A stretch of 64,000 nucleotides of DNA, from the NCBI RefSeq assembly GCF_009389715.1, contig NC_052400.1, positions 1,488,001-1,552,000 of the forward strand, written 5' to 3'. Shown here piece by piece: positions 47,186 to 59,572 of the stretch (position 1 is its first letter; each line of letters starts with the position of its first letter). A model generated the notes under the pieces. It saw nothing but the letters and a program-made list of their open reading frames with translations, did no database searches and was not told where the DNA came from. The stretch comes from Phoenix dactylifera (taxonomy: Eukaryota > Streptophyta > Magnoliopsida > Arecales > Arecaceae). The position numbers were made by a program, and so were the translations under genes.

Positions 47186-47636
47186 CATTAGGCATGAGTT
47201 AAATCATTGCCCTCAGCCATACATGGGAGATTTGGAAGCAGGTATTTGATGGCTTTCTAACACAACACTTAAAACCTGATATTCTTTCATAATAGAACAG
47301 CGTCAAAACACCCCTTATCGCCTTCCTCATCGAATATAACATAACCCATAGATCTTTACGCATCTGAAGGAAATTTACAAAAGCCTTATCTGGTGTTGCT
47401 TCTACCTTAGGAGGGGGAGGGAGAGAGGGAGAGAGAGAGAGAGAGGAGCAACTAGATTTTGTAGCCCTTCCAAAATATGTTGTTCTGACCTTCCTTTTTT
47501 TTCTCTCCATAGTTTTTTTGAAATAACATTACCAGACATTTATTTTGGAAAGATTTTGATGCTTTAAAAGTCATAAAAATATTTTTTAAAGCAATATCAA
47601 GCATGCCATAAGTCTTTGACATGTTTGTGCTGCCTG
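47186..47636. other. Host DNA between element 2 and the LINE
   Basis: Non-coding; contains a (GA)n-rich tract at about 47411-47446. This is the original flank that continues at 54026 on the other side of the LINE. Confidence 0.6.
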
Positions 47637-47699
47637 AAGCTTGATTCAACTCCGTGCGGTGGGTGGGGCTTTTCCCCAAACACCTGGGAGGGGTGGACC

Positions 47700-49811
47700 A
47701 TGGACGCTGGGGGGGGGGGGGAAGGAAAAGGGAAGGGGACGGAGTCGGAGGGAACGAAGACTCCTAAGGGTGCTGGGAAGCGGCAGGGACCTGGGAGGGC
47801 GGGATCCTCGCGGTCCTGGTCGGAGGTGGCTAGGGGCTCGGCCCGGCCATCTATGTGGATCACCCACGAGATCTCGGCTGAGGCATTAGAGGAGGTCCAG
47901 CGGCGGTTCCCGAAGGTGCTGGAGTTGACACCGGAGTGGGTGGACATGGAGAGGGAGGTCTGGAGCTCCACGGCGGTGATTGCGAGGAGTCTGGGGCGAC
48001 ATGTTCCGGCGGAGTGGGCAGCTCGGGAGGTGAAAGCGCGAGGGAAGTTGGAGTATGAGGTCGAAGCCTTCCCTATGGCCTCCGGGTACTTTGCTCTTCG
48101 GTTCCGAAGTGTGGAGGATAGGGAGGCGATGCTGCTGCGAGGTCCGTGGGTCATTGCCGGGCAGCTACTGGCGGTGGAGAGGTGGCAGCCAGACTTTGTT
48201 CCCGGGAGGATGGAGGTTAACAGGGTGTGGGTGTGGCTTCGCCTCCCTGGGCTGCCCCTCGAATACTGGCGCAAGGAGTCTATCTGGGAGATCGCTAATG
48301 AGGCCGGCGTTCCAATAGAAGTTGATGCTTTCACGGAGGACCGCCGGCGGATGGGGTATGCGAGGGTCAAGGTGGAGGTGAATGCTAGCTTACCGGTGCG
48401 GCCGGGGGTCTTTATCAGGGGGAAGGAAGGGAAGCTGTGGCAGTCCTTCACCTATGAGTCTCTACCGCCGGTATGTTCCTATTGTGGTCGTCTCGGCCAT
48501 GGAGGGAATGGGTGCTGAGCTACGACCCCGGAGTCGGCTACGGGCAACGGGGGGTCTGAGGCCAGTGAGACGAGAGGAGGAGTACCTGATCATGGCTCCA
48601 GCGGTCAGGCGGTACCAGTGGTGGACGGGACGCGGTGCCGTGTTTTTGGCCCATGGCTTGCCACGCACAGGGTGCCAGTGCCGGCGCGCGCGGGTGCTGG
48701 CCCGCCTCCGGCTCGTCAGTCTGCAGCGGCTGAGCCGAGTCCCTCCATCGTGATGTCGACCTCCCCGGAGTCGCCTGTGGACACCGATGGGTGGTAGAAG
48801 CCCACCAAAGTGGCCAGGCGGCGGTCGCCGGGGAAGGGGGTGGTGGGCGGTTCGGCGGCTAAGGAGACCGAGGCAACTCATGCCGGCGCGAGTGCCGACT
48901 CAACCCCAGTGCAGACTGGGAAGGAAGGTGAACCGGGCCGGGCAGAGTTAGGATGGGCTGGATCTTTTGGGCTAAGGCCAAGCCTGGCGGCCCAAGGCGG
49001 GACGGGCTTTGTGAAGTTGGACCAGGCTTCTGCGATCGGGCCTTCCCCGGGCCAGGGCCCAAGCCCGATGAAGCGGGCCAGGAGCCCGGCTCGAACGACC
49101 CGGAGCGTCGGGGCGGGTCGAGTGGCGAGCGAGCTGCATCTCATCCGATCGTCGTCCTCCTCCTCTCTTGAAAGCGGGACGACTCGCCGGAAGGGGGAAG
49201 GGAGGAGGCACTTCCGGAGTGCCTCCCTGCCACCGGTGAGACCCCCAGTGAGACCCCCCATACGACCGCTGCCGGCGGATGCAGCGGTTAGCGGAGCTGT
49301 GGCGGAGAAGGCTCCTCTGCCGAGCGGGACGCGAGCGGTGGAGAGAGAACCCTCCCCGCGGCTGGCATCGGTCCAAGATGGCGGGTTGGCCCCGGCTGAG
49401 GAGCGGGGACCGGAAGGCGTCGTGATGGCCGGGAAGACGGCCGAGATCTTGGTTCGGTGTCCTGAGGTGAGTTTGGTTGGGGGTGATTTGGTTTCCCCTT
49501 CTAAACTGACAGGTAAGGGAGTGAAGAAGGTGGGTCTCCCTGAGGCGCCAAGTGGCTCCTCCCAAGGCTCCGGGCGGCTGTCTTCTCCCTCAGGCACCGT
49601 GGTTGGGCATCCGCTACCCTCTGGAACCATGGTAAGGAGGGGTATGTCATCTGGTTCCGGACAGGGATCTTCTTCTCCGATCTTGGAGCATGGGAAGGTG
49701 GTGGATTTGCTGAGAGCTGCGATCCAGGGGGACGTTTTGGCATCAGGGGAAGGAGGGGCCTCTGTACCCGCTGTGATCAGCCCGGCAGGTTTGGGCCAAA
49801 ACCTCTCTTAA
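47700..49811 (+). pseudogene. LINE ORF1 (RNA-binding protein with zinc knuckle), two in-frame stops
   Basis: ATG 47700 is the first in frame inside the element (MDAGGGGEGKGKG). Residues about 60-240 form the DUF4283-type domain usual in plant L1 ORF1 (for example GYFALRFRSVEDREAMLLRG), followed by a CCHC knuckle CSYCGRLGHGGNGC ending at 48515. TGA at 48516-48518 and TAG at 48795-48797 interrupt the frame, which otherwise stays open to 49811. Both could come from C-to-T change (CGA and CAG codons), as expected from cytosine methylation; the original codons are inferred. ORF1 binds element RNA to form the retrotransposition particle. Confidence 0.85.
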
Positions 49812-49820
49812 TTGTTTTGA

Positions 49821-52800
49821 ATGAAGATACTTTCTTGGAATTGTAGGGAGGCAGCCAAGCCGTCCTTTTTGTCGTCATTTAAGAGATTGGTTCAGCTTCA
49901 TGGCCTGGATATCTGTTTTCTTTGTGAAACCCGAGTATCGGGAGATGGGTTGCGTCGGGTGCTGCGGCGATTGGCAGTTGATTGGGAAGTGTATGCTGTT
50001 GAGTCTCGAGGCTTGTCTGGGGGCATCCTAGTGTTATGGAGACGGGGGATAGCTTCTGTAGATATTATCTGCAATTGTACTCAGCAGGTGGTGTTGGTAA
50101 TTTCGGAACCGCATAATCCTACCTGGGTTTTGTGCGGGGTGTATGCTAGCACTGACTACCGGACTAGGAGAGTACTTTGGGACGAGTTGACGTGCTTGTT
50201 GACTCAGGGAGTGCCGACCATGGTGGTAGGTGATTTTAACTGCATCTTAAGCCCCAGTGAGAAGAGAGGAGGTAGAGCCTATTCAGAGTCTGTGGACAGA
50301 AGGGAGTTTCGAGAGGTTTTGGAGAGAAATGGCCTGGTGGACCTCGGGTTTTCTGGATCTCGCTTCACCTGGTGCAACAATCAGCTTGGACATGCTAGAG
50401 TGTGGGAGCGGATTGATAGAGCACTTGCTTCCCCAGACTGGATTCAGCGATTTCCATCCTATCAGGTTAGTCATCTAGCCCGCATTGCATCTGATCATTG
50501 CCCTCTTTTGATCTCCACAGTGTCGGAGTCCACACATAGCAGCCCGTTTCGCTTCGAGAAGCTTTGGTTGTCATACCCCCAGTCTTGGGATGTGGTTAGG
50601 GAGGCTTGGGGTATGCCAGTGCAGGGTGACGCTATGCAGAGGGTGTCGCGTCGGCTGGAGCTTACCAAACGGCGCCTTCACCGATGGAACCGTGAGGTCG
50701 TCGGCAATGTCTTTCGGAGGTTAGAAGTGGTGGAGGCTCAGATATCGGAGTTTCAGGGGCGGGAGGATCGAGGAGAGGAGCTCACGGTGGAGGATATGGC
50801 GGGCTTACGGCGATCGCTAGCTACCCACCACTCTTTGCTTCGTCAGCAGGAGATCTTTTGGAGACAGAAATCTAGAGTACAGTGGGTTAAGGATGGTGAC
50901 CGAAATACCAGCTTCTTCCACCGGTCGACAGTCATTAGAAGGCAGAGGAACATGATTCGCTCCTTGCGGGTGGGGGCAGGACAGCGAGTTGAGGAGGATG
51001 CTGCAGTGAGACAGGTGCTAGTGGAGTTCTTTAGATCGAGATGGATGGAGGATGATGGATCATATGTTACAGGTCACCTCCTCAGGCCGAGGGCCTGCAT
51101 TGGGGAGACAGAAAATGCAGCTTTGATCCGGCCCGTATCAGAGATGGAGGTGAAGGAGGCGCTATGGAGTCTTGCTGAGGATAAGGCCCCAAGGCCGGAT
51201 GGGTTTCCACCTTTTTTCTTTCGGAGGTATTGGTACATCATTCAGAGGGGTGTGGTGGAGGCAGTACAGCTTTATTTTAGTCGGTCGGTGATGGCAGATG
51301 AGTGGAAGGCCACCTTTATAACATTGATACCGAAGCGGCTGGATGCTTCAGAGCCGAGTCATTATAGACCCATCAGTTTATGCACTACTTTGTACAAGGT
51401 GGTCGCGAGGATCTTAGTGGGGAGGATGAAGGATATTTTACCGAGGATCATTAGCCAGGAGCAGGGAGCTTTCGTGGGCGGGAGGAGTATTTCTGACAAC
51501 ATTCTGCTAGCTCAGGAGCTGATGGGGGACCTAGTGCGTGCCTCGAGGAGACGATGTTTGATGGCTGTGAAGTTGGACATGGAGCGTGCCTACGACCGGA
51601 TACGGTGGGATTTTCTTCGGAGGGCGCTGGAGAGCTTTGGTTTCCACCAGATTTGGATTGATTGGATTTTGGGATGTGTGCAGAGGCCCAGTTTCTCTAT
51701 TTTGATTAATGGCACGCCATCGCCGTTCTTTCGAGCTACTATGGGTCTGCGTCAGGGATGTTCACTATCCCCGTATCTTTTTATTATTTGCTCTGATGTA
51801 CTCTCTCGTGCTTTGCATGCTGCTTGTGGGAATCGGGAGTTGGTCGCCTATAGTCCAGCTCCTGGCACCCCCATTTCTCACCTATTGTTTGCAGATGACT
51901 GCCTCTTGCTCACTCGGGCGAGAGGGACTGATGCGAGAGCCCTTCGGAGGGTCTTGATGGAGTACTGCGAGATGTCTGGGCAGAGAGTCAATCTCCAAAA
52001 ATCTGCCATACACTTCAGTCCGAGCACGGAGCGGAGGGTGCGACGGGAGGTCAGGGCGATCCTAGGGATGCAGGAGGAGGAGGGGGCCCTGGTTTACCTG
52101 GGGGTCCCCCTTACAGGGAGGAGGCTGCGGGTGGCGGAGTGCTCTACCTTGGTGCAGAGGGTGCGGAGCAGACTCGAGGGTTGGAGAGCGTCCTCTCTCT
52201 CTATGATGGGCAGATTGACGCTGATCAGGTCAGTTCTATGCTCTATGCCTATTTATTTGATGGCACATACTGTTGTGCCGAAGACTGTACTAGAGGAGAT
52301 TGAGAGGCTCATGAGGAGGTTCCTATGGGGCTCTGGTGGGGGAGGTCGCGGAGTACATTTGATGGCCTGGGAGAGGGTATGTTTGCCACTGCGGGAGGGA
52401 GGTTTAGGGGTGCAGTCACTCCAGGCGCGGCGCGAGGCTCTACTGGCACGACGGGCTGTACAGGTTGTTTTGGAGCCACAGGGCTTTTGGAGCCAGATCA
52501 TGTTAGCTAGATACGGTCGTGCGGGATTCACTGTACAGGCGGTAGGGGGCCGCAGAGTTTCCTTTATATGGCGAGAGATTGGGCGGCACTTGCCGATAGC
52601 TTTGGCTCATACCAGATGGTTGATCGGCGATGGACGGAGTATTGATGTGACTGAGGACTCATGGGTGGATGCGCTCCCATTGAGATTATAGCCGACGATG
52701 TTTAGTGGATCGGGGGCAGAGGGACTCCGGGTTTCTGACCTTCTCAGGCCGGGGGCGGCAGAGTGGGATGGTGACAGACTTGACCAGCTGTTTGGAGAGC

Positions 52801-53960
52801 ATTTGGCAGAGCGGGTTCGGGCACTTCCCATTCCGGTGTCTGCAGGTCCGGATGTCAGGGTCTGGAGCACTACTTGCAGAGCGAGTGTCGGGGTTGGTGA
52901 TGTTTCCCGAGTTATTCAGCGGGAGTCTGTGCCAGGCCTAGATTGTGGCTGGGTGTGGAGGTTTGGGCTACACCAGAGGGCTGCTCTTTTCCTCTGGAAG
53001 GTGGCTTGGGAGTGTTTGCCGACGTGTTCAGTGCTGAGCAGACGAGGAGTGGGCCTCTCTCCTCTATGTCCGGATTGTGGGGAGGACGAGTCGGTGGATC
53101 ATGTCCTATTCCAGTGCGATCGGGCGCGGGATGCTTGGAGGCTGACTGGGATTCCGGAGGATGCGTGGAGTCGGAGGGACTGTTTTTTGGAGAGGGTCCA
53201 GCGATGGGCGAGCACCCCTCTGAGGCGCAGGATGGCTATTCAGGCAGCTTGTACAGCTTATCAGATATGGCTGGCCAGGAATGCCCGTGTTTTTGGCGAG
53301 GGTAGGCCTTCACCGCGTTTTGTGATGGAGCGGGCCAGTGCTCAGGCAGCAGAGATTATACATGTAGACTTAGCCCATAGACCTTTGATAGCTCGGGACA
53401 CCTGGGGCCCCCATTCTGCTTCGGCAGCTTCACATAGGGTATTTTTTACCTGGGAGCCCCCACCCCCGAGTTTTCTCAAGGTCAATTTTGATGGCTCAGT
53501 CTTGGATGGAGGTAGGAGAGGAGGGGCTGGTTTTGTTATCAGGGGACCGAGCTCTGGTGTGGTGGTGGCAGGGGGCTGTCAGATTTTTGACACTTCGGTT
53601 CCTGGGGCAGAGCTGCGGGCAGCCTGGATGGGTATGTGCTATGTGCGGCGTGTGCTTCAGGCGACTTCTGTCCTGTTAGAGGGAGATTCTGCTACTGTGA
53701 TCAGCTGGGTCCGAAAGGACTCGTGCAGCTATGGGGGAGTTCACCCTCTGATCCATGACATTTGGGATATGGCGAGGGAGGTTAGTTTCCAGGCCATGCA
53801 TGTATATCGCGAGGCCAATGGGGCGGCCGACTGGGTGGCGGCATATGTTGCGAGCCACTCAGGAAGCACCCTATGGTCAGGCGAGTGTGAGTTGCCCAGA
53901 GCTCTTCAGGGCCTTTTGTTTTCTGACTCTATTGGGTGTATTCGTACCCGTGTTGTATGA
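49821..53960 (+). pseudogene. LINE ORF2 (endonuclease-reverse transcriptase-RNase H), one in-frame stop
   Basis: The frame is open from ATG 49821 to the end at 53960 except for TAG at 52689-52691. Domains: apurinic-type endonuclease (MKILSWNCREAAKPS at the start, VVGDFNCIL near 50230, SDHCPL near 50490); reverse transcriptase (YRPISLCTTLYKVVARIL near 51370, LLFADDCLLL near 51890); zinc-binding region (CPDCGEDESVDHVLFQC near 53070); and a terminal RNase H-like domain (VNFDGSVLDGGRRGGAG near 53480, LEGDSATVISW near 53680). The stop falls between RT and the zinc-binding region, so a product keeping endonuclease and RT could still be made. The endonuclease motif has WNCREA where WNCRGA is usual. 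Confidence 0.9.
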
Positions 53961-53974
53961 AATGCCCGTTTCAT

Positions 53975-53975
<1 letters not shown>

Positions 53976-54013
<38 letters not shown>
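53976..54013 (+). other. LINE poly(A) tail
   Basis: An uninterrupted run of about 38 A ends the element, right before the 3' target duplication. The length and purity support recent insertion. Confidence 0.9.
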
Positions 54014-54016
<3 letters not shown>

Positions 54017-54025
54017 TGATTCAAC

Positions 54026-54657
54026 ATCACACAGTATATAGGAGTCTGCACATCATTGCACCCTAATCATATTCCTAAAATGTAATACAAAAAGCTTCTC
54101 AAGTTCATGATGCTTCTCACTTTTCTAGTTGATTTCCACTTGTATGTTTCATGAAAATCAAGAATACGGTTGCCCAAGCCGATAGAACAGTTCCTGTTCA
54201 AGTTGGATCAATCATTCAGTTCATTTTCTCTCTATTCTAGCTGACTTTCACTTGCATGTCTACTTCACCAAATTTGACAGGCACTAAAGGCTTATACATG
54301 AGCTATTTTTCCCAAGAGCTATGAAGATAATATCGTCGTTCTTCAGTATTTTTAGTTATGGGTCTTGGACCTCTCAACTCAAGTGATCCATCAAAGATAT
54401 GCACAAATGCACTTAGAGAAATAGAACTACCAAAATGGAATTCGAGTCCATGATAAAGAAAGTAGGATAGTCAAAAAGGGATTAAAGCAGAGATAAAGTG
54501 CTAGAAACCATATGGTGAACAAGCATTCTTAAAACCAGGATCTGTCAGTCCTAATCACTCCATGTTCATTAAATTTCTTCATATGAGGATTATTCCAAGA
54601 ACATAATGTCTAAAGCAAACCAAAACTGGAGACTCATATTGTTCTCTTGACAGCAAT
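54026..54657. other. Downstream flank of the RPP3 gene
   Basis: Non-coding. Includes the probable 3' UTR of the P3 gene (minus strand). No other feature was recognised. Confidence 0.5.
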
Positions 54658-56617
54658 CTAATCAAAGAGCGAGAATCCCATGTCCTCGTCACTTTCTTCT
54701 TTCTCTTCCTTCTTCTCCTCAGCAGGAGGTGCCTCAGGAGCAGCACCACCAGTGGCAGAACCGGCCGCCGCACCACCCGCAGGTGCACCACCGATGAACG
54801 CCCCACCACCACCTCCACCAATTATCACCTGCAGCACAAAGTATTGGCATTCAAATATCAAACCATGTGAAAGCAACTAAACAAGTAATCGGCCCCAGGA
54901 AAGAAGCAAAAATTGATCTCTTGAAAAAAAAACTGTGATGCAATAAGAGGATTATTCATGAGCAAAGAGCGGCACGTAGACTTGAATCCATAAAAAAGGT
55001 CTCACCATACCCCTAAGGTGAAACAGCAAATAGCATGCTTTGGCCTATGGATATAGTTTTAATGCGGCAAACATATAACATTCCCCCTCCGCATCGTAGA
55101 CAGGACGACTGATAAACTTGCACCTTTTGTTCTCACATAATGACACCAAAAGAGATACATATATGCACATTAAGCCTAGCATAACCAGATATGAACAAAA
55201 TTTTCTTTTCCATTTTAATGACATTTATTTACTGTATGAAATTACATGAGGATGCTTTTTCAAAAGAAATGGCACAACACAAGACACATCAAATTACAAG
55301 ATAGAATACCAGAGTGGGGGAGAAGGGTGCAAAACTACTGCAATCCAGCCACTTGAAAATTGGAAATCATCAAACAGAACTTGCAGAAACTCCAAAAGTT
55401 GTCAAAGCATTTAATAAGGCATAATAACCATTGCGATGATAACATCCTACATAATCACAGCATCTAGTCAGCAAGCACTAAGAAGACAATGAAATGTGCA
55501 AGAGGTATTACAAAGCCAGACTTTTAGACCCTTCCGGGAGTCCAACTTTGAGAATAAATCTAGCAGCTAATTAGGAAGTTCCCCAGCTTCATTGAAGGAA
55601 ACATTCAAAAAAAGATGCTCTTCCATGTGTCTATCCGAACCCTTTTTTTTTTGGGCTAAAATCCATAAGGTGCCTCCTGAGTAGCTCGCTATATATGGCG
55701 CCACCTAGTCGGCCGCCCCGTTAGCTTCATGATATACATGCATAGTCTGAAATGTAACGCCCTCTCTTACCATCATCCAAATATTGCGGAGCAGGGGATA
55801 AACTCTTTCGTCACTGCTCAGGCCCTGTCGGACCCAGCTGATCACCGTCAGCCCCCCGCCCCCTCCCCCCGCGCTCCCACCGGACTAGAGCTCAGAACTA
55901 TTATGTTAACACTCTGCTAGGCAATACAATTTACAATTCAACATAAAAGCACCTGTGCAGAGATCTCTAACCCCAGGTTGCACAATCCCTTCCGACTATT
56001 GCAGTAACCATGCTTCTTAGTACACACTTCAGCAACCATCAATTACTAGGACCATACTAGATTGTTTATCTATGGCACTTCTGAAGCACAAAGATTTCAT
56101 GCAAATGGTTTACAGTAAACATTATCCAACCACAAAACTCAAACCCCGACAAGTTCCCACTTTTCGCCCCACACAAAAAAGAAACAACCAAGAAGACAAG
56201 GAAACGTATATATTTGATATAAATGATGCCACGAAATCCGACCCAAAATCCAACGAATCATAACGAGCTATACTTTTTTTTTCTTCCAAAAACCCTTTTT
56301 TTTTTCATTGAAGCCCAATCCTAATCCAAGATCAAGATGCGGTTCGAATGCAATAAAATACAGAGCAAGAGATATGAAATCAACAACAGGGGAGAAGAAA
56401 GGGAGGCCAGATCCATCACCTGGAAGACGGCAGAAGAGGGGGTGACCATGGAGAAGGAGGAGTTGATCCCGCCGGAGGAGTCGGCGGCGAGCGCGGCCTG
56501 GACCAGCTTCCGCTGAAGCTCGTAGGTCGAGGACGCCGACGCCTCCACGTCGCCGGAGAGCTGCTTCGCGCTCCACACCTCGCCGGAGCTCCTGCACACG
56601 AACGTGAACACCCCCAT
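54658..56617 (-). CDS. RPP3: 60S acidic ribosomal protein P3 (plant-specific stalk protein)
   Basis: P3 is a plant P1/P2-like protein of the ribosomal stalk that recruits translation GTPases. Exon 1 is 56617-56420 (66 codons) and exon 2 is 54828-54658 (57 codons with stop), with a 1,591-bp intron with GT..AG ends in phase 0, giving 122 aa. The N-terminus [11 protein letters not shown] and the [18 protein letters not shown] segment are typical of P3. The hinge is Gly/Ala-rich, and the C-terminus [20 protein letters not shown] is the acidic stalk tail that binds elongation factors. The length and both splice sites look normal, so the gene should be functional. The intron holds a LINE fragment. 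Confidence 0.95.
55643..55857 (-). mobile_element. LINE 3' fragment in the RPP3 intron
   Basis: Read on the minus strand, 55857 down to 55655 encodes the end of the LINE RNase H-like domain (VISWVRQG, then [12 protein letters not shown]), with an in-frame stop after that segment. A T run at 55643-55652 is its poly(A) tail. Heavily 5'-truncated; same family as 47651-54011. It lies in the same orientation as the host gene. Confidence 0.8.
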
Positions 56618-56658
56618 TCGATCTAAGATTAGATGATGGAAACCCTGACCTATGGAAG

Positions 56659-56735
56659 AAACCCTAATTCCCACGCTCTCTTATGCGTTGAAGAGAATTT
56701 AACGTTAAGACGAAAATGCCCATAAGACATTTCAT
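56659..56735 (-). promoter_or_regulatory. RPP3 promoter elements (telo-box and TGGGC word)
   Basis: The word aaaccctaa at 56659-56667, 42 bp before the ATG, matches the telo-box. On the minus strand atgggcat lies near 56727-56734, a site-II-like TGGGC core. The pairing of both motifs is known for plant ribosomal protein genes. Confidence 0.5.
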
Positions 56736-56739
56736 TAAT

Positions 56740-58525
56740 TTAAGGATCCCGACGTGGCAGCCTACTGTAATCTGGATGTCAGAAAAAAAATCTTTCAGGC
56801 TGCAAATGTCGGATCCTTGGCGCACAAGTATGCCATTTTTAGGAGCGCCAACAATTCGGGCCAAAACAGTTGGAAACTAACCCAATGGCAAGATGGTGAG
56901 ATCTTTTCCGACCAAAGTCATCTTGCTGATATGCGGATCTTTTCCATTTATTTTTTCCCGAACAGGGATGCTGTTTATCCAGAACATAATTATCGGACTC
57001 GTTGGCTTTTAATTTACATAGATTATCTTAGGATTTATAATTTTAATTTCAAGCTCCATTTTTTTTCCGATGACGTTGGATATAGCATGAGGGAAGTAAA
57101 TAAACTTTTTTTTTCCTTTATCGGTTTTAAAACTATTGTTAAGTTTTATTTTAGATACCATCTCGCATCACTTTTATTTTTTATATATTTCATAAATAAA
57201 ATAAAAAATATTTTTATTTTAAAAATATAAATATGTTTTGTATACTAAATTATTTTTCTTAAAAAAAATATTGTTAGAATAGTGTAGGCAACAATAGTTG
57301 TTGTGATAGAGACGGTAGCAATGTTGGTGGCAGGTTTGGTACCAATTTAGTGATGATGGCGATGGTGGTAGTTAATAGTGGTAGTAATAGTGGTGATGGA
57401 GTATCGACGACAAAGATGACGACAATGGTATAGCGGCCACATAAACAGCAAGAATGGCAACGGTTGTGATAACGTTGCGGAAGCAATACTGGTGGCGAGG
57501 ATGACAATGATAAAGATAGAGATGGTATTAGTACTAATGGTAAAAAGTATTAATTTTTTATTTATAAAAATAATGAAAAGTAAAGATTTATTATTTCTAT
57601 TTTTAGAAATGATAAATATAATTTTTAAAAATAAAAAAAGTAATACCAAATATGTTTTTTTTGTCTCTAATTCTATAACCTTATTTTTAAAAATAGGAAA
57701 AAATAATGATGATGTCAAACAACAATTTATGAAAGGCCTTACCTACAAAATGGTTTATATGCAGGGGCCAAAATAATATAGAAATTTTTTGAGGTCACAG
57801 TTGAATGATAGAAATTGAACATATCTAGGAAAATCTAAATGGAGATACCAGTATTTTCAATTATTGGGATGGATTATGTAACGCCCCCGACCCAAGTTCA
57901 CGAACCGAAGGTTGTGTCAACTGCTGCATACTCATAGGCAACCCTCTCCACAAGCATGCAAGGCACTCGATATGATATTATAAATATGTAGCAAAATAAT
58001 TTAAATAATAATATGCAAACTTTATTTCAACAACTAGCTCAATATATAAATGTCTCATAATTCTAACAATATTTTAGGATAATACATTAATTTAAATAAG
58101 CTCTAATTTAAGATAATGTATGTCAAAGTTCTGCTAGTTGCTCTTCCATATTGAAAACTCCGATCAAGTTAGTTTTCTGAATCTGTAAGAAAATAAGAAA
58201 TTCTATAATGAGCTCGACAACTCAGTAAGTAATGATCACTTTAGCTAAACAAAATAGATAATCAAATAGATAATAATTTATAGAAAATAAGCATATATGT
58301 CGTACTAATATATGAATTAAATCTTTCTCAAAATATTAAATTGAGTTTATGCCTTCAAATTCTTTCAAATATTTAATTCATCTTATCGATCTTGAGTTTT
58401 GACCATACCATCTCGGGGCAAGATCATAACACTGATTTATCTTCTTATGGTGAGCGCATCATCCTACATCAAAGTCTTTCAAGACAGCCGGTCTGCTAGC
58501 GGTATGTTGCTAATCATTTTGGACA
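56740..58525. other. Upstream DNA of RPP3, no supported gene
   Basis: AT-rich; 57285-57545 is dense in GGT/GAT/GTA trinucleotides on the plus strand, a decayed low-complexity repeat. At about 57878 the words tgtaacgcccccgacc resemble the start of an LTR or other terminal repeat, so element 3 may have landed in an older element; no partner terminus was found in the window. Confidence 0.4.
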
Positions 58526-58530
58526 CAACC

Positions 58531-59538
58531 TGTTGGTGGTAAAGTGGACCACCCCACAAATGCAATTATAGCACCCAAATCCGTCAGCAAGATCGAGCTC
58601 ATCCAAGTGATCGGGCTCTTCGGCTCATCCAAGTGATCGGGCTCTTCTAAGTGATCGAGCTCATAGGCCGAGCCGAGCACAGCGAGCCGGGCACAGCGAG
58701 CCGAGCACAGCAGGCTGCCGAGCACAGCGAGCCGAGCACAGCAGGCCGAGCACAGCAGGCTGCCGAGCACAAAAGGCTGCCGAGCACAGAAGGCCGAGAC
58801 CAGAGAGCGCCGACCTGAAAGGCAACCCCGCCGAGCCCATGCCTTTGCCAAATATCCAATCTCCGCCTAACCCTCCAAAGGATCTGACAACTAAATATAT
58901 GACTCCACTTCAATCTGCCACCATCCCCAAGTCATTAAGGCACAAGATCTCCGCAGGCATTCGGCACACCCTATCATTAATGCATGAGACCCCCTCAGGC
59001 CTCCAATGCACTCAGTCATTAAATGAACACGGCTCAAGATGATCTCCGGATCACTGAACCATCAAAGCGTACGGCTCTTTCTGACCACCAGTTCACTCAG
59101 CAATCAATGCACTTGTCATCTACGGACCCCAGGCCCACCACGGCCGGCGGTTCAACCATCCCAACGGGTCCGATCAATCGTGACAGCTCCCTGACAGTGA
59201 CGGTAACCCATTAATTCGCCCAGTCACATCACAGGTAATCCGGCCACTCTTCCTATAAAAAGGGAGCTTCTCCCTCTGAGATGGAGGGAGGCCTCTTCCT
59301 CCCAAGGGAATTATTTCGGGCTTCCACATACAATCTCTCTCTCTTCTTCAAAGTTAAGCCCCCCTCTGACTTAGGCATCGGAGGGCCGGCGCCGGGGAGC
59401 CCGGCCACCGGCTTTTTGCAGGACTTACACCCTCCAGGAGGACATCGCCGGCCGGCGCACCGCCGTCCGCCCCCTGTAGCAGCGGAGCTCCTCCTTCCCC
59501 GGCTTCGCGGCGGCCCCCGGGTCCAATTTTCAGCAACA
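58531..59538 (+). repeat. Element 3, 5' LTR (1,008 bp)
   Basis: From TGTTGGTGGTAAAG to cagcaaca. U3 contains short tandem units ccgagcacagcaggctg and variants (58672-58805). TATA box cctataaaaaggg at 59254-59260. The last 200 bp (with ctctgacttaggcatcggag) resemble the U5 of element 2. Confidence 0.92.
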
Positions 59539-59557
59539 GTTGGCGCTAGAGGAAGGG
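59539..59557 (+). other. Primer-binding site of element 3
   Basis: The sequence gttggcgctagaggaaggg, identical to those of elements 1 and 2. Confidence 0.8.
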
Positions 59558-59572
59558 CCCGAGTTCGCTACC

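Larger units (their letters stand above)
47637..54025 (+). mobile_element. Near-full-length L1-like LINE
   Basis: The body, 47651-54011, is flanked by a perfect 14-bp target duplication aagcttgattcaac (47637-47650 and 54012-54025). It holds two plus-strand reading frames, ORF1 and ORF2, separated by 9 bp, and a poly(A) tail of about 38 A (53976-54013, the last bases shared with the duplication). The total of about 6.4 kb fits a full-length plant L1. The only lesions I see are three in-frame stops, with no frameshift, so the insertion is recent. Confidence 0.95.

Noticed and set aside
47616..47699. An upstream ATG (47616) for LINE ORF1
   Set aside because: It lies outside the element, before the target duplication; the first in-frame ATG inside the LINE is 47700.
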